From Paranoxybacillus vitaminiphilus (GTDB lineage Bacteria > Bacillota > Bacilli > Bacillales > Anoxybacillaceae): a DNA stretch of 64,000 nucleotides. This document shows, piece by piece, positions 37,639 through 47,404 of the stretch; position 1 is the first letter of the stretch, and every line of letters starts with the position of its first letter. The stretch spans positions 156,628-220,627 of the forward strand of contig NZ_QLMH01000003.1 in NCBI RefSeq assembly GCF_003259935.1, written 5' to 3'. Below the pieces are notes generated by a model that did no database searches, was not told the DNA's origin, and worked only from the letters and a program-made list of their open reading frames with translations. A program made the position numbers and the translations under genes.

Positions 37639-38577
37639 ATGGCGATGAAACGTAAAAAAATCTCAGTAATCGGTGCTGGTTTCACAGGGGCAACAACAGC
37701 GTTTATTTTAGCGCAAAAAGAATTAGGGGATATTGTGCTTGTTGATATTCCGCAGCTGGAAAATCCAACAAAAGGAAAAGCGCTGGACATGCTTGAGTCC
37801 AGTCCGGTTTTAGGTTTTGATGCAAACATTATCGGCACTTCTGATTATAGAGACACAGCTGATTCCGATATCGTTGTCATTACTGCTGGAATTGCCCGCA
37901 AGCCTGGTATGAGCCGTGATGACTTAGTGACAACAAACCAAAAAATTATGAAAGCTGTAACGAAAGAAATTGTTAAGTATTCTCCAAACTGCTATATTAT
38001 CGTGTTAACAAATCCAGTTGATGCGATGACATATACGGTTTACAAAGAGTCTGGATTCCCGAAAAACCGCGTTATTGGTCAATCAGGGGTTCTTGATACA
38101 GCGCGCTTCCGCACATTCGTTGCTCAAGAATTAAATCTGTCTGTGAAAGATATTACCGGTTTTGTATTAGGTGGACACGGAGACGATATGGTGCCGCTTG
38201 TTCGTTATTCCTATGCAGGAGGTATTCCGCTTGAAACATTAATTCCGAAAGAGCGTCTTGATGCGATTGTAGAGCGCACGCGCAAAGGCGGCGGCGAAAT
38301 CGTTAATCTTTTAGGTAACGGCAGCGCTTATTATGCACCTGCGGCTTCTCTTGTTGAGATGGTCGAGGCGATTATTAAAGACCAGCGACGTGTTCTTCCG
38401 GCGATTGCTTACCTTGAAGGAGAGTACGGTTACGAAGGTATTTATTTAGGCGTGCCAACCATTTTAGGCGGTAACGGTATTGAAAAAGTCATTGAGCTTG
38501 AATTAACAGAGGAAGAAAAAGAAGCTCTTGCGAAATCTGTAGAATCTGTCAAAAATGTGATGAAGGTATTAGAATAA
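37639..38577 (+). CDS. mdh: Malate dehydrogenase
   Basis: A 312-residue LDH-like malate dehydrogenase. The Rossmann loop [10 protein letters not shown] (about 13-22), the substrate arginines in [10 protein letters not shown] near 87 and the catalytic histidine in GGHGDDMVP near 179 are present. It makes oxaloacetate for CitZ and completes the citZ-icd-mdh set. The operon ends at a long palindrome 16 nt after the stop. Confidence 0.97.
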   Translation: MAMKRKKISVIGAGFTGATTAFILAQKELGDIVLVDIPQLENPTKGKALDMLESSPVLGFDANIIGTSDYRDTADSDIVVITAGIARKPGMSRDDLVTTNQKIMKAVTKEIVKYSPNCYIIVLTNPVDAMTYTVYKESGFPKNRVIGQSGVLDTARFRTFVAQELNLSVKDITGFVLGGHGDDMVPLVRYSYAGGIPLETLIPKERLDAIVERTRKGGGEIVNLLGNGSAYYAPAASLVEMVEAIIKDQRRVLPAIAYLEGEYGYEGIYLGVPTILGGNGIEKVIELELTEEEKEALAKSVESVKNVMKVLE

Positions 38578-38592
38578 GTCATCAGACAACAA

Positions 38593-38694
38593 AAAGAGGC
38601 TGACCCAAAGCAAAGTGACAGGACCCATACTCATAATATATTAGGATATATATTGTGGGTGGAAAGGTCAGACACTTACGGGTCAGCCCCTTTG
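38593..38694 (+). repeat. Long palindrome family member at the mdh 3' end
   Basis: AAAGAGGCTGACCC (38593-38606) pairs with GGGTCAGCCCCTTT; AAGTG...GGACC pairs with GGTC...CACTT inside, and ATAATATAT/ATATATAT with CCCA/TGGG closes the apex. Its right half, TATATATTGTGG...GGTCAGACACTTACGGGTCAGCC, is nearly the same as in members at 49045, 59352 and 61337. Confidence 0.8.
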
Positions 38695-38704
38695 TTCAAT
38701 TGTG

Positions 38705-38720
38705 TTGAAAGCGCTTTCGA
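38705..38720. promoter_or_regulatory. cre site (CcpA) in front of the MaoC-like gene
   Basis: TTGAAAGCGCTTTCGA fits the cre consensus with one mismatch and is almost a perfect palindrome. It ends 16 nt before the start codon, where CcpA binding would block transcription. Confidence 0.75.
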
Positions 38721-38736
38721 CAAAGGGGTGTTTATT

Positions 38737-39207
38737 ATGTTAAAAAAACGTAAATTAGGTAGAAATATTTCGGAAATTACTGTAGGGGAGAAATTAATTC
38801 TTCATCAAAAAATGGAAGATAAAGATTTGCTGCTTTATCTCGGGCTTACTGATGATGCAAATCCGCTATATATTCAGCACGATTATGCCTCGCAAACGCC
38901 GTTGAAACGACCGATTGTTCCTGCCATCATGTTAACAGGCATCGTTATATCTGCCATTTCGAAATATTTACCTGGTCCAGGAAGCCATATTACAAAACAA
39001 GAAATTCGCTTTTTAGAGCCGGTATATCATTATGAAAATTTGCAATTTACATTTGAAGTAACAAATGTCGATAATGAGAATCACTTAATTGACATTAAGG
39101 TTGAGGCATTGCGAAATGAAGCAGAACAAGTTTTAGAAGGCATGCTTTCTGTATGTCCTCCATATGCCCCATCTAAACTGAATGTCAACGTGTTGGAAAA
39201 CTTTTAA
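38737..39207 (+). CDS. MaoC-like hotdog-fold (de)hydratase
   Basis: 156 residues with a MaoC/hotdog fold: TVGEKLILHQKMEDKD, then GLTDDANPLYIQHDYA carrying the hydratase-2-like Asp and His, and PIVPAIMLTG. This family hydrates enoyl-CoA or enoyl-ACP. The ATG at 38737 follows AAAGGGGTG. B. subtilis lacks a counterpart between mdh and phoP. A near-perfect cre lies directly upstream, so glucose repression is likely, consistent with a role in fatty-acid or carboxylate use. True substrate unknown. Confidence 0.85.
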   Translation: MLKKRKLGRNISEITVGEKLILHQKMEDKDLLLYLGLTDDANPLYIQHDYASQTPLKRPIVPAIMLTGIVISAISKYLPGPGSHITKQEIRFLEPVYHYENLQFTFEVTNVDNENHLIDIKVEALRNEAEQVLEGMLSVCPPYAPSKLNVNVLENF

Positions 39208-39301
39208 AATACGGCAAGTTAAAAAGGGATGATTCGTCCCTTTTTTTATTTTATGTTATCATGTAGTTATAGAGTGATACTGATAAGTGTGGGGGAAAAC
39301 A

Positions 39302-40018
39302 ATGAGTAAGAAAGTATTAGTTGTTGACGACGAGCAGTCCATTGTTACATTGTTACAATATAACCTGCAGCAAGCTGGATTTGAAGTGATTACAGCCAAC
39401 GATGGTGAAGAAGGTATGAATAAAGCAGTAATCGAGCAGCCGGATTTAATGATTCTTGATTTGATGCTGCCAAAATTGGATGGAATTGAAGTGTGCAAGC
39501 AGTTAAGACAGCAAAAAGTGATGACACCGATTTTAATGCTGACAGCCAAAGATGATGAGTTTGATAAAGTGCTTGGTTTAGAGTTAGGTGCGGACGACTA
39601 TATGACAAAGCCGTTCAGCCCGCGCGAAGTAGTTGCTCGTGTGAAAGCGATATTGCGGCGCACTCAGTTTCAGAATGAACGGGAAAAGAAGGAAGAAGAT
39701 GTTGAAAAAATGATTATCGGTGATTTAGAAATACTTCCTGAACATTATGAAGCGTATTTTAATCGTGAACGCTTAGAATTAACTCCGAAAGAATTTGAAC
39801 TGCTTTTATATTTGGCAAAGCATAAAGGAAGAGTGTTAACGCGCGACCAGCTTCTCAGCGCAGTATGGAACTATGATTTTGTCGGTGATACGAGAATTGT
39901 CGATGTTCATATCAGCCATTTGCGCGAAAAAATTGAAAAGAATACGAAAAAACCGCTTTATATTAAAACGATTCGCGGCTTAGGGTATAAACTTGAGGAG
40001 CCAAAAATAGATGAATAA
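39302..40018 (+). CDS. phoP: Response regulator PhoP
   Basis: A 238-residue OmpR-family regulator: receiver domain 1-120 with phospho-acceptor Asp53 (MILDLMLP) and acidic pocket VVDDE, then a winged helix ending TIRGLGYKLEEP. With PhoR it controls the phosphate-starvation response. The ATG at 39302 follows GTGGGGG; an upstream in-frame GTG at 39287 has no site. It overlaps phoR by 8 nt. Confidence 0.96.
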   Translation: MSKKVLVVDDEQSIVTLLQYNLQQAGFEVITANDGEEGMNKAVIEQPDLMILDLMLPKLDGIEVCKQLRQQKVMTPILMLTAKDDEFDKVLGLELGADDYMTKPFSPREVVARVKAILRRTQFQNEREKKEEDVEKMIIGDLEILPEHYEAYFNRERLELTPKEFELLLYLAKHKGRVLTRDQLLSAVWNYDFVGDTRIVDVHISHLREKIEKNTKKPLYIKTIRGLGYKLEEPKIDE

Positions 40019-41771
40019 GTTCCGCTCGCGTTTGCTTTTTGGACTTATTTCTTTAATTGTAGCTGTTTTAGTTGGACTTGGGTTATTATTAGGACAGCTA
40101 TTTAAAGACTTTTATCTTGACACTTTTAATAAACGGATTGAAAAGGAAGCACGTCTCGTTTCTTTGTTTATTGAAAGTCAAGGAATTCATAGCTCTTCCG
40201 TAAAACAGCAGCTAAATACCATTAGTGAGACGTTATCTTCGCGCATTACTGTGTTAGACGAGAAAGAGAAAATTTTATTTGACACAGAAGGAATCGCGCG
40301 TATTAGCGATGATTATCATGAAAAGATGATTAAAGACATTTTGCGCAGTAAAGCAGACAAGGAGAAAGGTTTTTCGACGATCGAGGAACAGAAGGATGTT
40401 TACTACTACATTGTTCCATTTTATCGGGGGGAAAATGTAGCAGGACATGTTATTTTAAGTTCACCTGTTCACTCTCTGAAGAAAATTAATCAACAAATTT
40501 GGGGATTGCTCATTAGCAGCTTAGGCACAGCTCTTATTGTCATTCTTCTGTTAGGAATCAAAATTACAAATGAGTATACAAAACCGATTGAAGCAGCGAC
40601 AAAAGTAGCGATGGAGCTGGCAAGAGGCAATTATAAGGCGAGAGTATATGAAGATCGTCATGATGAGACAGGAATGTTAAGCCAGTCCATTAATATTTTG
40701 GCGCGCAATTTGCAGGATATGACGCGAACGCAAGAAATGCAAAAGGATCGTTTACGCACGCTCATTGAAAATATGGGAAGCGGGCTTATCCTTATTGACA
40801 GCCGAGGCTATATTAACCTTGTAAATCGGGCTTATAAAGAAATTTTCCATATTGATCCCGTTGATTATTTATATCGGTTATATTATGAGGCTTTCGAGCA
40901 TAAGGAGATTATTCAGCTTGTCGAAGAAATTTTTATGACAGAAGTGAAAGTGCGCAAACAAATGCTTTTGCCAATCGATATTGACCGAAAGCATTTTGAA
41001 GTATATGGTGCTCCTATTATTGGAACGAATCATGAATGGAAAGGGATTGTTCTCGTTTTCCATGATATTACCGAATTGAAAAAACTGGAACAAATGCGCA
41101 AAGATTTTGTCGCTAACGTGTCCCATGAATTGAAAACTCCGATTACATCGATTAAAGGATTTACGGAAACGCTCTTGGATGGCGCAATGAAAGACGAGGC
41201 AACGCTTGAATATTTTTTGTCGATTATTTTAAAAGAAAGTGAGCGTCTGCAAACGTTAATACAAGATTTGCTCGATTTATCGAAAATTGAACAGCAAGGC
41301 TTTAAATTGAATATTGAAACCGTTAATTTAACACAAATACTCGAAGAAATTATTATCATGCTTCAAGGAAAAGCGGAGGATAAAGAAATCAAGCTCGAAT
41401 TGCTGGCTGATCAGGATATTTATATACAAGGTGATGTCAACCGCTTAAAGCAAGTGTTTATTAATTTAATTAATAACGCGATTGCTTATACGCCAAAAGG
41501 AGGACTTGTTCAAGCCGTTATTGAAAATAAAAAAGATAAAGCTCTTGTCCACATAAAAGATACAGGAATTGGCATTGAAGAAGCAGAGATTCCACGCATT
41601 TTTGAACGGTTTTATCGGGTTGATAAAGCAAGAAGCCGCAATTCAGGCGGAACGGGACTTGGCTTGGCGATTGTTAAGCATTTAGTAGAGGCACATCATG
41701 GATATATCACCGTAAAGAGCAAAGTAGGGAAAGGTACAACGTTTACGGTGCATTTTCAGAAGGAATGGTAA
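40011..41771 (+). CDS. phoR: Phosphate sensor histidine kinase PhoR
   Basis: A 586-residue membrane kinase: first membrane helix at about 8-28, extracytoplasmic sensor to about 160, second helix about 165-185, HAMP, a PAS domain near 250-350, then HisKA with the phospho-histidine at about 372 (NVSHELKTPITS) and an HATPase domain (NLINNAIAYTPKGG, GTGLGLAIVKH). It overlaps phoP by 8 nt, so the pair is coupled. Confidence 0.96.
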   Translation: MNKFRSRLLFGLISLIVAVLVGLGLLLGQLFKDFYLDTFNKRIEKEARLVSLFIESQGIHSSSVKQQLNTISETLSSRITVLDEKEKILFDTEGIARISDDYHEKMIKDILRSKADKEKGFSTIEEQKDVYYYIVPFYRGENVAGHVILSSPVHSLKKINQQIWGLLISSLGTALIVILLLGIKITNEYTKPIEAATKVAMELARGNYKARVYEDRHDETGMLSQSINILARNLQDMTRTQEMQKDRLRTLIENMGSGLILIDSRGYINLVNRAYKEIFHIDPVDYLYRLYYEAFEHKEIIQLVEEIFMTEVKVRKQMLLPIDIDRKHFEVYGAPIIGTNHEWKGIVLVFHDITELKKLEQMRKDFVANVSHELKTPITSIKGFTETLLDGAMKDEATLEYFLSIILKESERLQTLIQDLLDLSKIEQQGFKLNIETVNLTQILEEIIIMLQGKAEDKEIKLELLADQDIYIQGDVNRLKQVFINLINNAIAYTPKGGLVQAVIENKKDKALVHIKDTGIGIEEAEIPRIFERFYRVDKARSRNSGGTGLGLAIVKHLVEAHHGYITVKSKVGKGTTFTVHFQKEW

Positions 41772-41877
41772 ATTCACAATACATTTACAGTTGCTTTACG
41801 GTTTATTCATAAAATATTAACAAAATTTTGTTAACATAGCTTCTGAAAACCCCTTCATCCAAGGAGCCAATCTTAAA

Positions 41878-41915
41878 AAAGGGCGGGAACCTTTGTGTTC
41901 TCGTCTTTTTTTATT
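41878..41915 (+). terminator. Terminator after phoR
   Basis: AAAAGGGCGGGAAC pairs with GTTCTCGTCTTTTT (with G-U pairs), followed by a T run. Confidence 0.75.
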
Positions 41916-41971
41916 TCTTCTTATAATCGTGTTAAAATGATGAAAAAGAGAGTTTCAGGAGGTTATTTCAT

Positions 41972-44605
41972 TTGAAAAAGAAGTTAGTGTTAATTGATGG
42001 TAACAGTATTGCCTATCGTGCATTTTTTGCTTTACCTCTTTTACATAATGACAAAGGGATACATACCAATGCCGTCTACGGTTTTACAATGATGTTAATG
42101 AAAATTTTAGAAGAAGAAAAGCCGACCCATATGCTTGTGGCGTTTGATGCAGGGAAAACAACATTTCGCCATAAAACATACAGTGAATATAAAGGGGGAC
42201 GGCAAAAAACACCGCCGGAACTATCCGAACAATTTCCGTTTTTGCGCGAGCTGCTCGCTGCCTATCAAATTTGTACTTATGAGTTAGAAAACTATGAAGC
42301 GGACGATATTATTGGAACTTTATCTTTACAAGCTGTTAAAGAAGGATTTGACGTAAAAATCATTTCTGGAGACCGCGATTTAACACAGTTAGTATCAGAT
42401 CGCGTAACCGTTGATATTACGAGAAAAGGAATCACCGATGTTGATTCGTATACACCGGAATTTGTGATGGAAAAATATGGGATTAATCCAGAGCAAATCA
42501 TTGATTTAAAAGGGTTAATGGGAGATGCGTCTGATAATATTCCGGGTGTTCCGGGGATTGGGGAAAAAACAGCATTGAAATTATTAAAAGAGTTTGGCAC
42601 CATTGAAAACTTGCTCAATTCCCTCGATAAAGTGAGCGGGAAAAAGCTGAAGGAAAAATTGACAGAGCATCGTGAGCAGGCGCTGATGAGCAAAGAATTA
42701 GCAACGATTTTACGCGAAGCCCCTTTAGACATTTCACTCGAAGATACAGAGTATAAAGGATATGACATGGAAAAAGTCGTTGCGTTATTTAAAGAGCTCG
42801 GTTTCAATTCTTTGTTAAGCAAAATGGGACAAAGAGAGGAAGTTCAAGAACAAGCAGATTTACATGAAATTAAGTATGAGATTGTTACTGAAATAACCGA
42901 TAAGCTATTATCTAATCACTCCGCTCTCATTGTGGAAGTGTTGGAAAGCAACTACCATAAAGCACCGATTCTTGGGTTTGCCGTTGTCAACGAGAAGGGA
43001 AAGTTTTTCATTGCAACGGAGACGGCCTTTGCTTCAGAGACGTTTAAACATTGGCTTGAAGATGAACATCAGAAAAAAAGTGTATTTGATGCGAAAAGGG
43101 CGATTGTTGCATTAAAGTGGCACGGTATTACTCTAAAAGGGATTGAATTTGATTTGCTTATTGCTTCTTATATTCTCAATCCTTCCGAATCAACGGAAGA
43201 CATCGCTTCAATTGCTAAAACGAGAGGTTATACGAATGTGCAAACAGATGAAGCTGTGTACGGAAAAGGGGCGAAACAGAGCGTTCCAAATGAGAAAGTT
43301 CTTGCCGAGCATCTTGTCCGAAAAGCGTTAGCGATTTACGAACTAGAGCATCAGTTTGTCGAGGAGTTAAAAGAAAACGAACAATATGAGTTATTTATGG
43401 AACTGGAGCTGCCATTAACGTTTATTCTCACCGACATGGAGTTTACAGGGGTAAAAATTGACGTCGACCGCTTAAAGAAAATGGGCGAGGAGCTCGCGGA
43501 ACAGCTAAAAGAAATCGAACAAGAAATATACGAGCTTGCCGGACAAGAGTTTAATATTAACTCGCCGAAGCAATTGGGCGTCATTTTATTTGAAAAACTG
43601 AATTTACCTGTTATTAAGAAAACGAAGACAGGGTACTCCACGTCCGCGGATGTTCTTGAAAAGCTTGCGCCGTATCATGAAATTGTCGAAAAGATTTTAC
43701 ACTACCGCCAATTAGGAAAAATACAATCGACCTATATTGAAGGTCTGTTGAAAGTCGTTCATAAAGATACAAATAAAGTGCATACGATCTTCAATCAGGC
43801 GCTTACACAAACGGGGCGTTTAAGTTCAACAGAACCTAACCTACAAAATATTCCAATCCGTTTGGAAGAGGGAAGAAAAATCCGGCAGGCGTTTGTGCCG
43901 TCACAGCCTGGCTGGGTCATTTTTGCCGCTGACTATTCGCAAATTGAATTGCGCGTGCTTGCCCACATCGCCAATGATGAAAATTTAATTGAAGCATTCG
44001 TCAAAGATTTAGATATTCATACGAAGACAGCGATGGATGTATTCCATGTGAAAGAGGAAGAAGTAACCGCGAACATGCGCCGTCAAGCGAAAGCGGTCAA
44101 CTTTGGAATTGTATATGGCATCAGCGATTACGGACTATCGCAAAATTTAAACATTACACGAAAAGAAGCAGCGCAATTTATTGAGCGTTATTTTGCAAGC
44201 TTCCCTGGTGTAAAGCAATATATGGAAGATATTGTACAGCAGGCAAAGCAGAAAGGATATGTCACGACGCTGTTACATCGCCGCCGCTATTTGCCGGACA
44301 TTACAAGCCGCAATTTTAACTTGCGCAGCTTTGCTGAGAGAACAGCCATGAACACACCAATTCAAGGAAGCGCGGCTGACATTATCAAAAAAGCGATGAT
44401 TGATTTGGCACAACGCCTAAAAGAAGAGAAGCTTCAAGCAAGAATCTTATTGCAGGTGCACGATGAATTGATTTTAGAAGCGCCGGAAGAAGAAGTGGAA
44501 AAATTGCAAAAGATTGTGCCAGAAGTAATGGAAAACGCAATCGAACTTAAAGTGCCATTAAAAGTAGATTATCACTACGGTCCGACATGGTATGATGCAA
44601 AGTAA
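41972..44605 (+). CDS. polA: DNA polymerase I (Bst type)
   Basis: 877 residues: 5'-nuclease domain (1-300; EADDIIGTL, SGDRDLTQL, GDASDNIPGVPGIG), a vestigial 3'-5' exonuclease domain (300-470) where the expected DxE metal ligands are replaced by VEVLE, and the polymerase domain with motif A Asp654 (DYSQIELR) and motif C Asp831 (VHDELIL). Proofreading is thus lost, as in the thermophilic Bacillus enzyme. It starts with TTG after CAGGAGG and forms a repair operon with mutM and coaE. Confidence 0.98.
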   Translation: MKKKLVLIDGNSIAYRAFFALPLLHNDKGIHTNAVYGFTMMLMKILEEEKPTHMLVAFDAGKTTFRHKTYSEYKGGRQKTPPELSEQFPFLRELLAAYQICTYELENYEADDIIGTLSLQAVKEGFDVKIISGDRDLTQLVSDRVTVDITRKGITDVDSYTPEFVMEKYGINPEQIIDLKGLMGDASDNIPGVPGIGEKTALKLLKEFGTIENLLNSLDKVSGKKLKEKLTEHREQALMSKELATILREAPLDISLEDTEYKGYDMEKVVALFKELGFNSLLSKMGQREEVQEQADLHEIKYEIVTEITDKLLSNHSALIVEVLESNYHKAPILGFAVVNEKGKFFIATETAFASETFKHWLEDEHQKKSVFDAKRAIVALKWHGITLKGIEFDLLIASYILNPSESTEDIASIAKTRGYTNVQTDEAVYGKGAKQSVPNEKVLAEHLVRKALAIYELEHQFVEELKENEQYELFMELELPLTFILTDMEFTGVKIDVDRLKKMGEELAEQLKEIEQEIYELAGQEFNINSPKQLGVILFEKLNLPVIKKTKTGYSTSADVLEKLAPYHEIVEKILHYRQLGKIQSTYIEGLLKVVHKDTNKVHTIFNQALTQTGRLSSTEPNLQNIPIRLEEGRKIRQAFVPSQPGWVIFAADYSQIELRVLAHIANDENLIEAFVKDLDIHTKTAMDVFHVKEEEVTANMRRQAKAVNFGIVYGISDYGLSQNLNITRKEAAQFIERYFASFPGVKQYMEDIVQQAKQKGYVTTLLHRRRYLPDITSRNFNLRSFAERTAMNTPIQGSAADIIKKAMIDLAQRLKEEKLQARILLQVHDELILEAPEEEVEKLQKIVPEVMENAIELKVPLKVDYHYGPTWYDAK

Positions 44606-44620
44606 AAGGAAGGGATGACG

Positions 44621-45445
44621 ATGCCTGAATTACCGGAAGTAGAAACCGTCAAGCGAACACTCATTCAATTAACAGCAGGAAAGACAATTCAAGATGTCAC
44701 TGTACATTGTCCGAAAATAATAAAGAAACCTGATGAAGTAGAGCAGTTTATGGATGCCCTTAAAGGACAAACGATTCATGACATCGGCCGGCGCGGGAAG
44801 TTTTTAAAGTTTTTCTTAGATGATTACGTTCTCGTTTCCCATTTGCGCATGGAAGGGCGCTATTCTGTTGCGAAAAGCGGGGAACCAATCGATAAACATA
44901 CGCACGTTATTTTTCGTTTTACCGATGGAACGGAACTTCGTTATCGCGACGTTCGCAAATTTGGCACGATGCATTTATTTAAAAAAGGCGAAGAAGAGAA
45001 GGAGTTGCCGCTTTCTCAGCTTGGACCCGAGCCGTTCTCTGAACAATTTACAGCAGAGTTACTAGCGGAAAGATTACAAAAAACGAACCGTAAAATAAAA
45101 ACGGTGCTTCTTGACCAAACGCTTGTTGTTGGGCTCGGAAATATTTATGTCGATGAAGCTTTGTTCCGCTCCGGCATTCATCCTGAAAGGCCGGCCAATT
45201 CTTTGCAAATTGAAGAAATTCGCCTTCTGCATAAAGAAATTGTCGCCACGTTGACAGAAGCAGTGGAAAAAGGAGGCAGCACAGTAAGGTCATATGTAAA
45301 CTCGCAAGGACAAATCGGGATGTTTCAGCTTGAACTATTCGTGTACGGGCGCAAAGGGGAGCCATGTAAAAAATGCGGTCAGCCGCTTCAAAAAATGGTT
45401 GTCGGTGGACGGGGTACGCATTATTGCCGCCATTGTCAAAAATAA
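44621..45445 (+). CDS. mutM: Formamidopyrimidine-DNA glycosylase MutM
   Basis: A 274-residue glycosylase/AP lyase that removes 8-oxoguanine. Mature N-terminus PELPEVE supplies the catalytic proline and glutamate. The H2TH region (GLGNIYVDEALFRSGIHP) is near residue 170 and a C4 zinc finger (CKKCGQP and CRHC) ends the protein. The ATG at 44621 is chosen because catalysis needs Pro directly after the removed Met; the frame from 44615 would break that. Confidence 0.97.
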   Translation: MPELPEVETVKRTLIQLTAGKTIQDVTVHCPKIIKKPDEVEQFMDALKGQTIHDIGRRGKFLKFFLDDYVLVSHLRMEGRYSVAKSGEPIDKHTHVIFRFTDGTELRYRDVRKFGTMHLFKKGEEEKELPLSQLGPEPFSEQFTAELLAERLQKTNRKIKTVLLDQTLVVGLGNIYVDEALFRSGIHPERPANSLQIEEIRLLHKEIVATLTEAVEKGGSTVRSYVNSQGQIGMFQLELFVYGRKGEPCKKCGQPLQKMVVGGRGTHYCRHCQK

Positions 45446-45483
45446 AATCAAATGTGTTTCTTGGAATAAAGGGGGGGAGCAAG

Positions 45484-46083
45484 GTGGCCCTGATTATCGG
45501 TTTAACAGGTGGAATTGCCAGCGGAAAAAGCACGGTGGCAAGGATGTTGTTTGAGCTGGGCCTTCCTGTTATAGACGCAGATCAAATTGCCCGCGAGGTT
45601 GTTGAGGTGGGCGAGGAGGCATATTTGCAAATTGTTGAAAAGTTCGGTGAAGAAATTCTTCAGGAAAACAAAACGATTGATCGGGCGAAACTAGGTGCTG
45701 TTGTTTTTAACGATGAGGAAAAAAGAAAATTGCTCAACAGCATCGTTCATCCGGCTGTTCGTAAAAAAATGCTTGAGCAAAAGGAACAATACGTAAAAAA
45801 AGGAGAAAAAACGATTGTTCTTGATATTCCCTTATTATTCGAGAGCAACTTAACCCATTTGGTTGATAAAGTTGTTGTCGTTTATGTCGATGACGATATT
45901 CAGCTTGAACGATTAATGGCACGCAACGGCTTTTCGAAGGAAGAGGCGGAAGCGCGGATAAAGGCGCAAATGCCGTTAAAGGAAAAAGCGGCAAAGGCGG
46001 ATGCGGTTATCAATAATAATGGAACAATTGAACAAACGAAGGAGCAATTATTAACTATTTTAAAACAATGGGATGTCCTGTAA
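45484..46083 (+). CDS. coaE: Dephospho-CoA kinase
   Basis: A 199-residue P-loop kinase that phosphorylates dephospho-CoA in the last step of CoA synthesis. Walker A is GLTGGIASGKST at about residues 6-17; DADQIAREV and the lid with LMARNGFSKEEAEAR are typical. It starts with GTG right after AAAGGGGGGGAGC. It is third in the polA-mutM-coaE operon and its stop lies in a terminator stem. Confidence 0.96.
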   Translation: MALIIGLTGGIASGKSTVARMLFELGLPVIDADQIAREVVEVGEEAYLQIVEKFGEEILQENKTIDRAKLGAVVFNDEEKRKLLNSIVHPAVRKKMLEQKEQYVKKGEKTIVLDIPLLFESNLTHLVDKVVVVYVDDDIQLERLMARNGFSKEEAEARIKAQMPLKEKAAKADAVINNNGTIEQTKEQLLTILKQWDVL

Positions 46084-46104
46084 AAAATAGGACATCTTTT
46101 TTTA
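46072..46104 (+). terminator. Terminator overlapping the coaE stop
   Basis: GATGTCCT (46072-46079) pairs perfectly with AGGACATC (46089-46096), followed by T7. The coaE stop codon is in the loop. Confidence 0.85.
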
Positions 46105-46141
46105 TTTTTTAATACAATTTTTTCTCCACAAACAGATTAAA

Positions 46142-46187
46142 TATGTTATACTATTTATGAAAATAACGAACGATTAGTATAACATAT
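46142..46187. promoter_or_regulatory. Two inverted CcpN-type boxes upstream of gapB
   Basis: TATGTTATACT in the left arm and its complement in the right arm each match the CcpN site TRTGHYATAYW fully. They belong to a 13-bp perfect inverted repeat (46141-46153 and 46175-46187). A possible -10 TATACT (46147-46152) lies in the left box. CcpN represses gapB and pckA on glucose in B. subtilis. Confidence 0.75.
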
Positions 46188-46207
46188 ATTTTGAGAGGAG
46201 ACATAAA

Positions 46208-47236
46208 ATGAAAGCGAAAGTAGCGATTAATGGTTTTGGACGAATTGGAAGAATGGTGTTCCGCAGCGCGGTTGATGCGGACAACTTTGAAATCGTTGCG
46301 ATTAATGCGAGCTATCCGCCTGAAACGTTAGCTCATTTAATAAAATATGACTCTAACCATGGTAAATTTTCTGGTGAGGTAGTTCCTTTAGAAGATGGTC
46401 TTTTAGTAAACGGCAAAAAAGTGAAATTGTTAAGTTCACGCGACCCAAAAGAACTTCCTTGGAAAGAGCTTGATATCGATATTGTCATCGAGGCAACAGG
46501 AAAATTTAACTCAAAAGAAAAAGCAAGCCTTCACTTAGAAGCGGGAGCAAAACGCGTCGTTTTAACAGCACCGGGGAAAAATGAAGATATTACAATCGTT
46601 ATGGGTGTGAACGAAGAAATGCTGGATGTGGAGAATCACTTTATTATTTCGAACGCTTCATGTACAACAAACTGCCTTGCTCCGGTTGTGAAAGTGCTTG
46701 ATGAAAAATTTGGCATTGAAAACGGCTTAATGACAACGGTTCATGCGTATACAAACGACCAAAAAAATATCGATAATCCGCATAAAGATTTGCGCCGTGC
46801 CCGTTCATGCGCCCAATCGATCATTCCGACAACAACAGGTGCAGCAAAAGCGTTATCGCTTGTATTGCCGCATCTAAAAGGAAAATTGCATGGCATGGCG
46901 CTCCGCGTTCCAACACCGAACGTATCATTAGTTGATTTAGTTGTTGACTTAAAGCAAGATGTAACAGTTGAGGAAGTAAACCAAGCATTTATTGAGGCAG
47001 CAAACGGGGAATTAAAAGGAATTCTTGATTTTACAACAGAACCGCTTGTATCGATTGACTTTAACACAAATCCACATTCTGCTATTATTGACGGACTATC
47101 TACAATGGTCATGGAAAACCGCAAAGTAAAAGTCTTGGCATGGTATGATAACGAATGGGGCTATTCATGCCGCGTCGTTGACTTAACGAACTTAATAGCA
47201 AGCAAAATGATGGAAAAATTACAGGTGAGCGCTTAA
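46208..47236 (+). CDS. gapB: NADP-dependent glyceraldehyde-3-phosphate dehydrogenase GapB
   Basis: A 342-residue gluconeogenic GAPDH. Catalytic Cys152 is in SNASCTTNC and the Rossmann loop is GFGRIGR. The acidic residue after the second strand that NAD-type GapA uses is replaced (AINASYPPE), which fits NADP preference. GAGAGGAG precedes the ATG. It sits under two CcpN-type boxes, so it should be off when glucose is present. It ends in a long palindrome. Confidence 0.95.
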   Translation: MKAKVAINGFGRIGRMVFRSAVDADNFEIVAINASYPPETLAHLIKYDSNHGKFSGEVVPLEDGLLVNGKKVKLLSSRDPKELPWKELDIDIVIEATGKFNSKEKASLHLEAGAKRVVLTAPGKNEDITIVMGVNEEMLDVENHFIISNASCTTNCLAPVVKVLDEKFGIENGLMTTVHAYTNDQKNIDNPHKDLRRARSCAQSIIPTTTGAAKALSLVLPHLKGKLHGMALRVPTPNVSLVDLVVDLKQDVTVEEVNQAFIEAANGELKGILDFTTEPLVSIDFNTNPHSAIIDGLSTMVMENRKVKVLAWYDNEWGYSCRVVDLTNLIASKMMEKLQVSA

Positions 47237-47346
47237 GAAGCTGCTTATAAGGGTCTGACCTCACGTACCATTACAATAGATCCTGTACATGATCAGGATT
47301 TAGTATGGTTGTGAGGTCTGACCCTTTGTTTTTGAGGCAGCTTCTC
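47237..47346 (+). repeat. Long palindrome family member at the gapB 3' end
   Basis: GAAGCTGC (47237-47244) pairs with GCAGCTTC (47337-47344). AAGGGTCTGACCTCAC (47249-47264) pairs at 15 of 16 with GTGAGGTCTGACCCTT (47311-47326). ACCAT/ATGGT and ATCCTG/CAGGAT close the apex. It starts on the nucleotide after the stop codon. There is no T run, so termination is doubtful. Confidence 0.85.
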
Positions 47347-47404
47347 ATCTGAATCGCTTCAGCGGAAAAAATGTGCTCATTAGCAAAAAAATTAAAAAAG
47401 TGTG

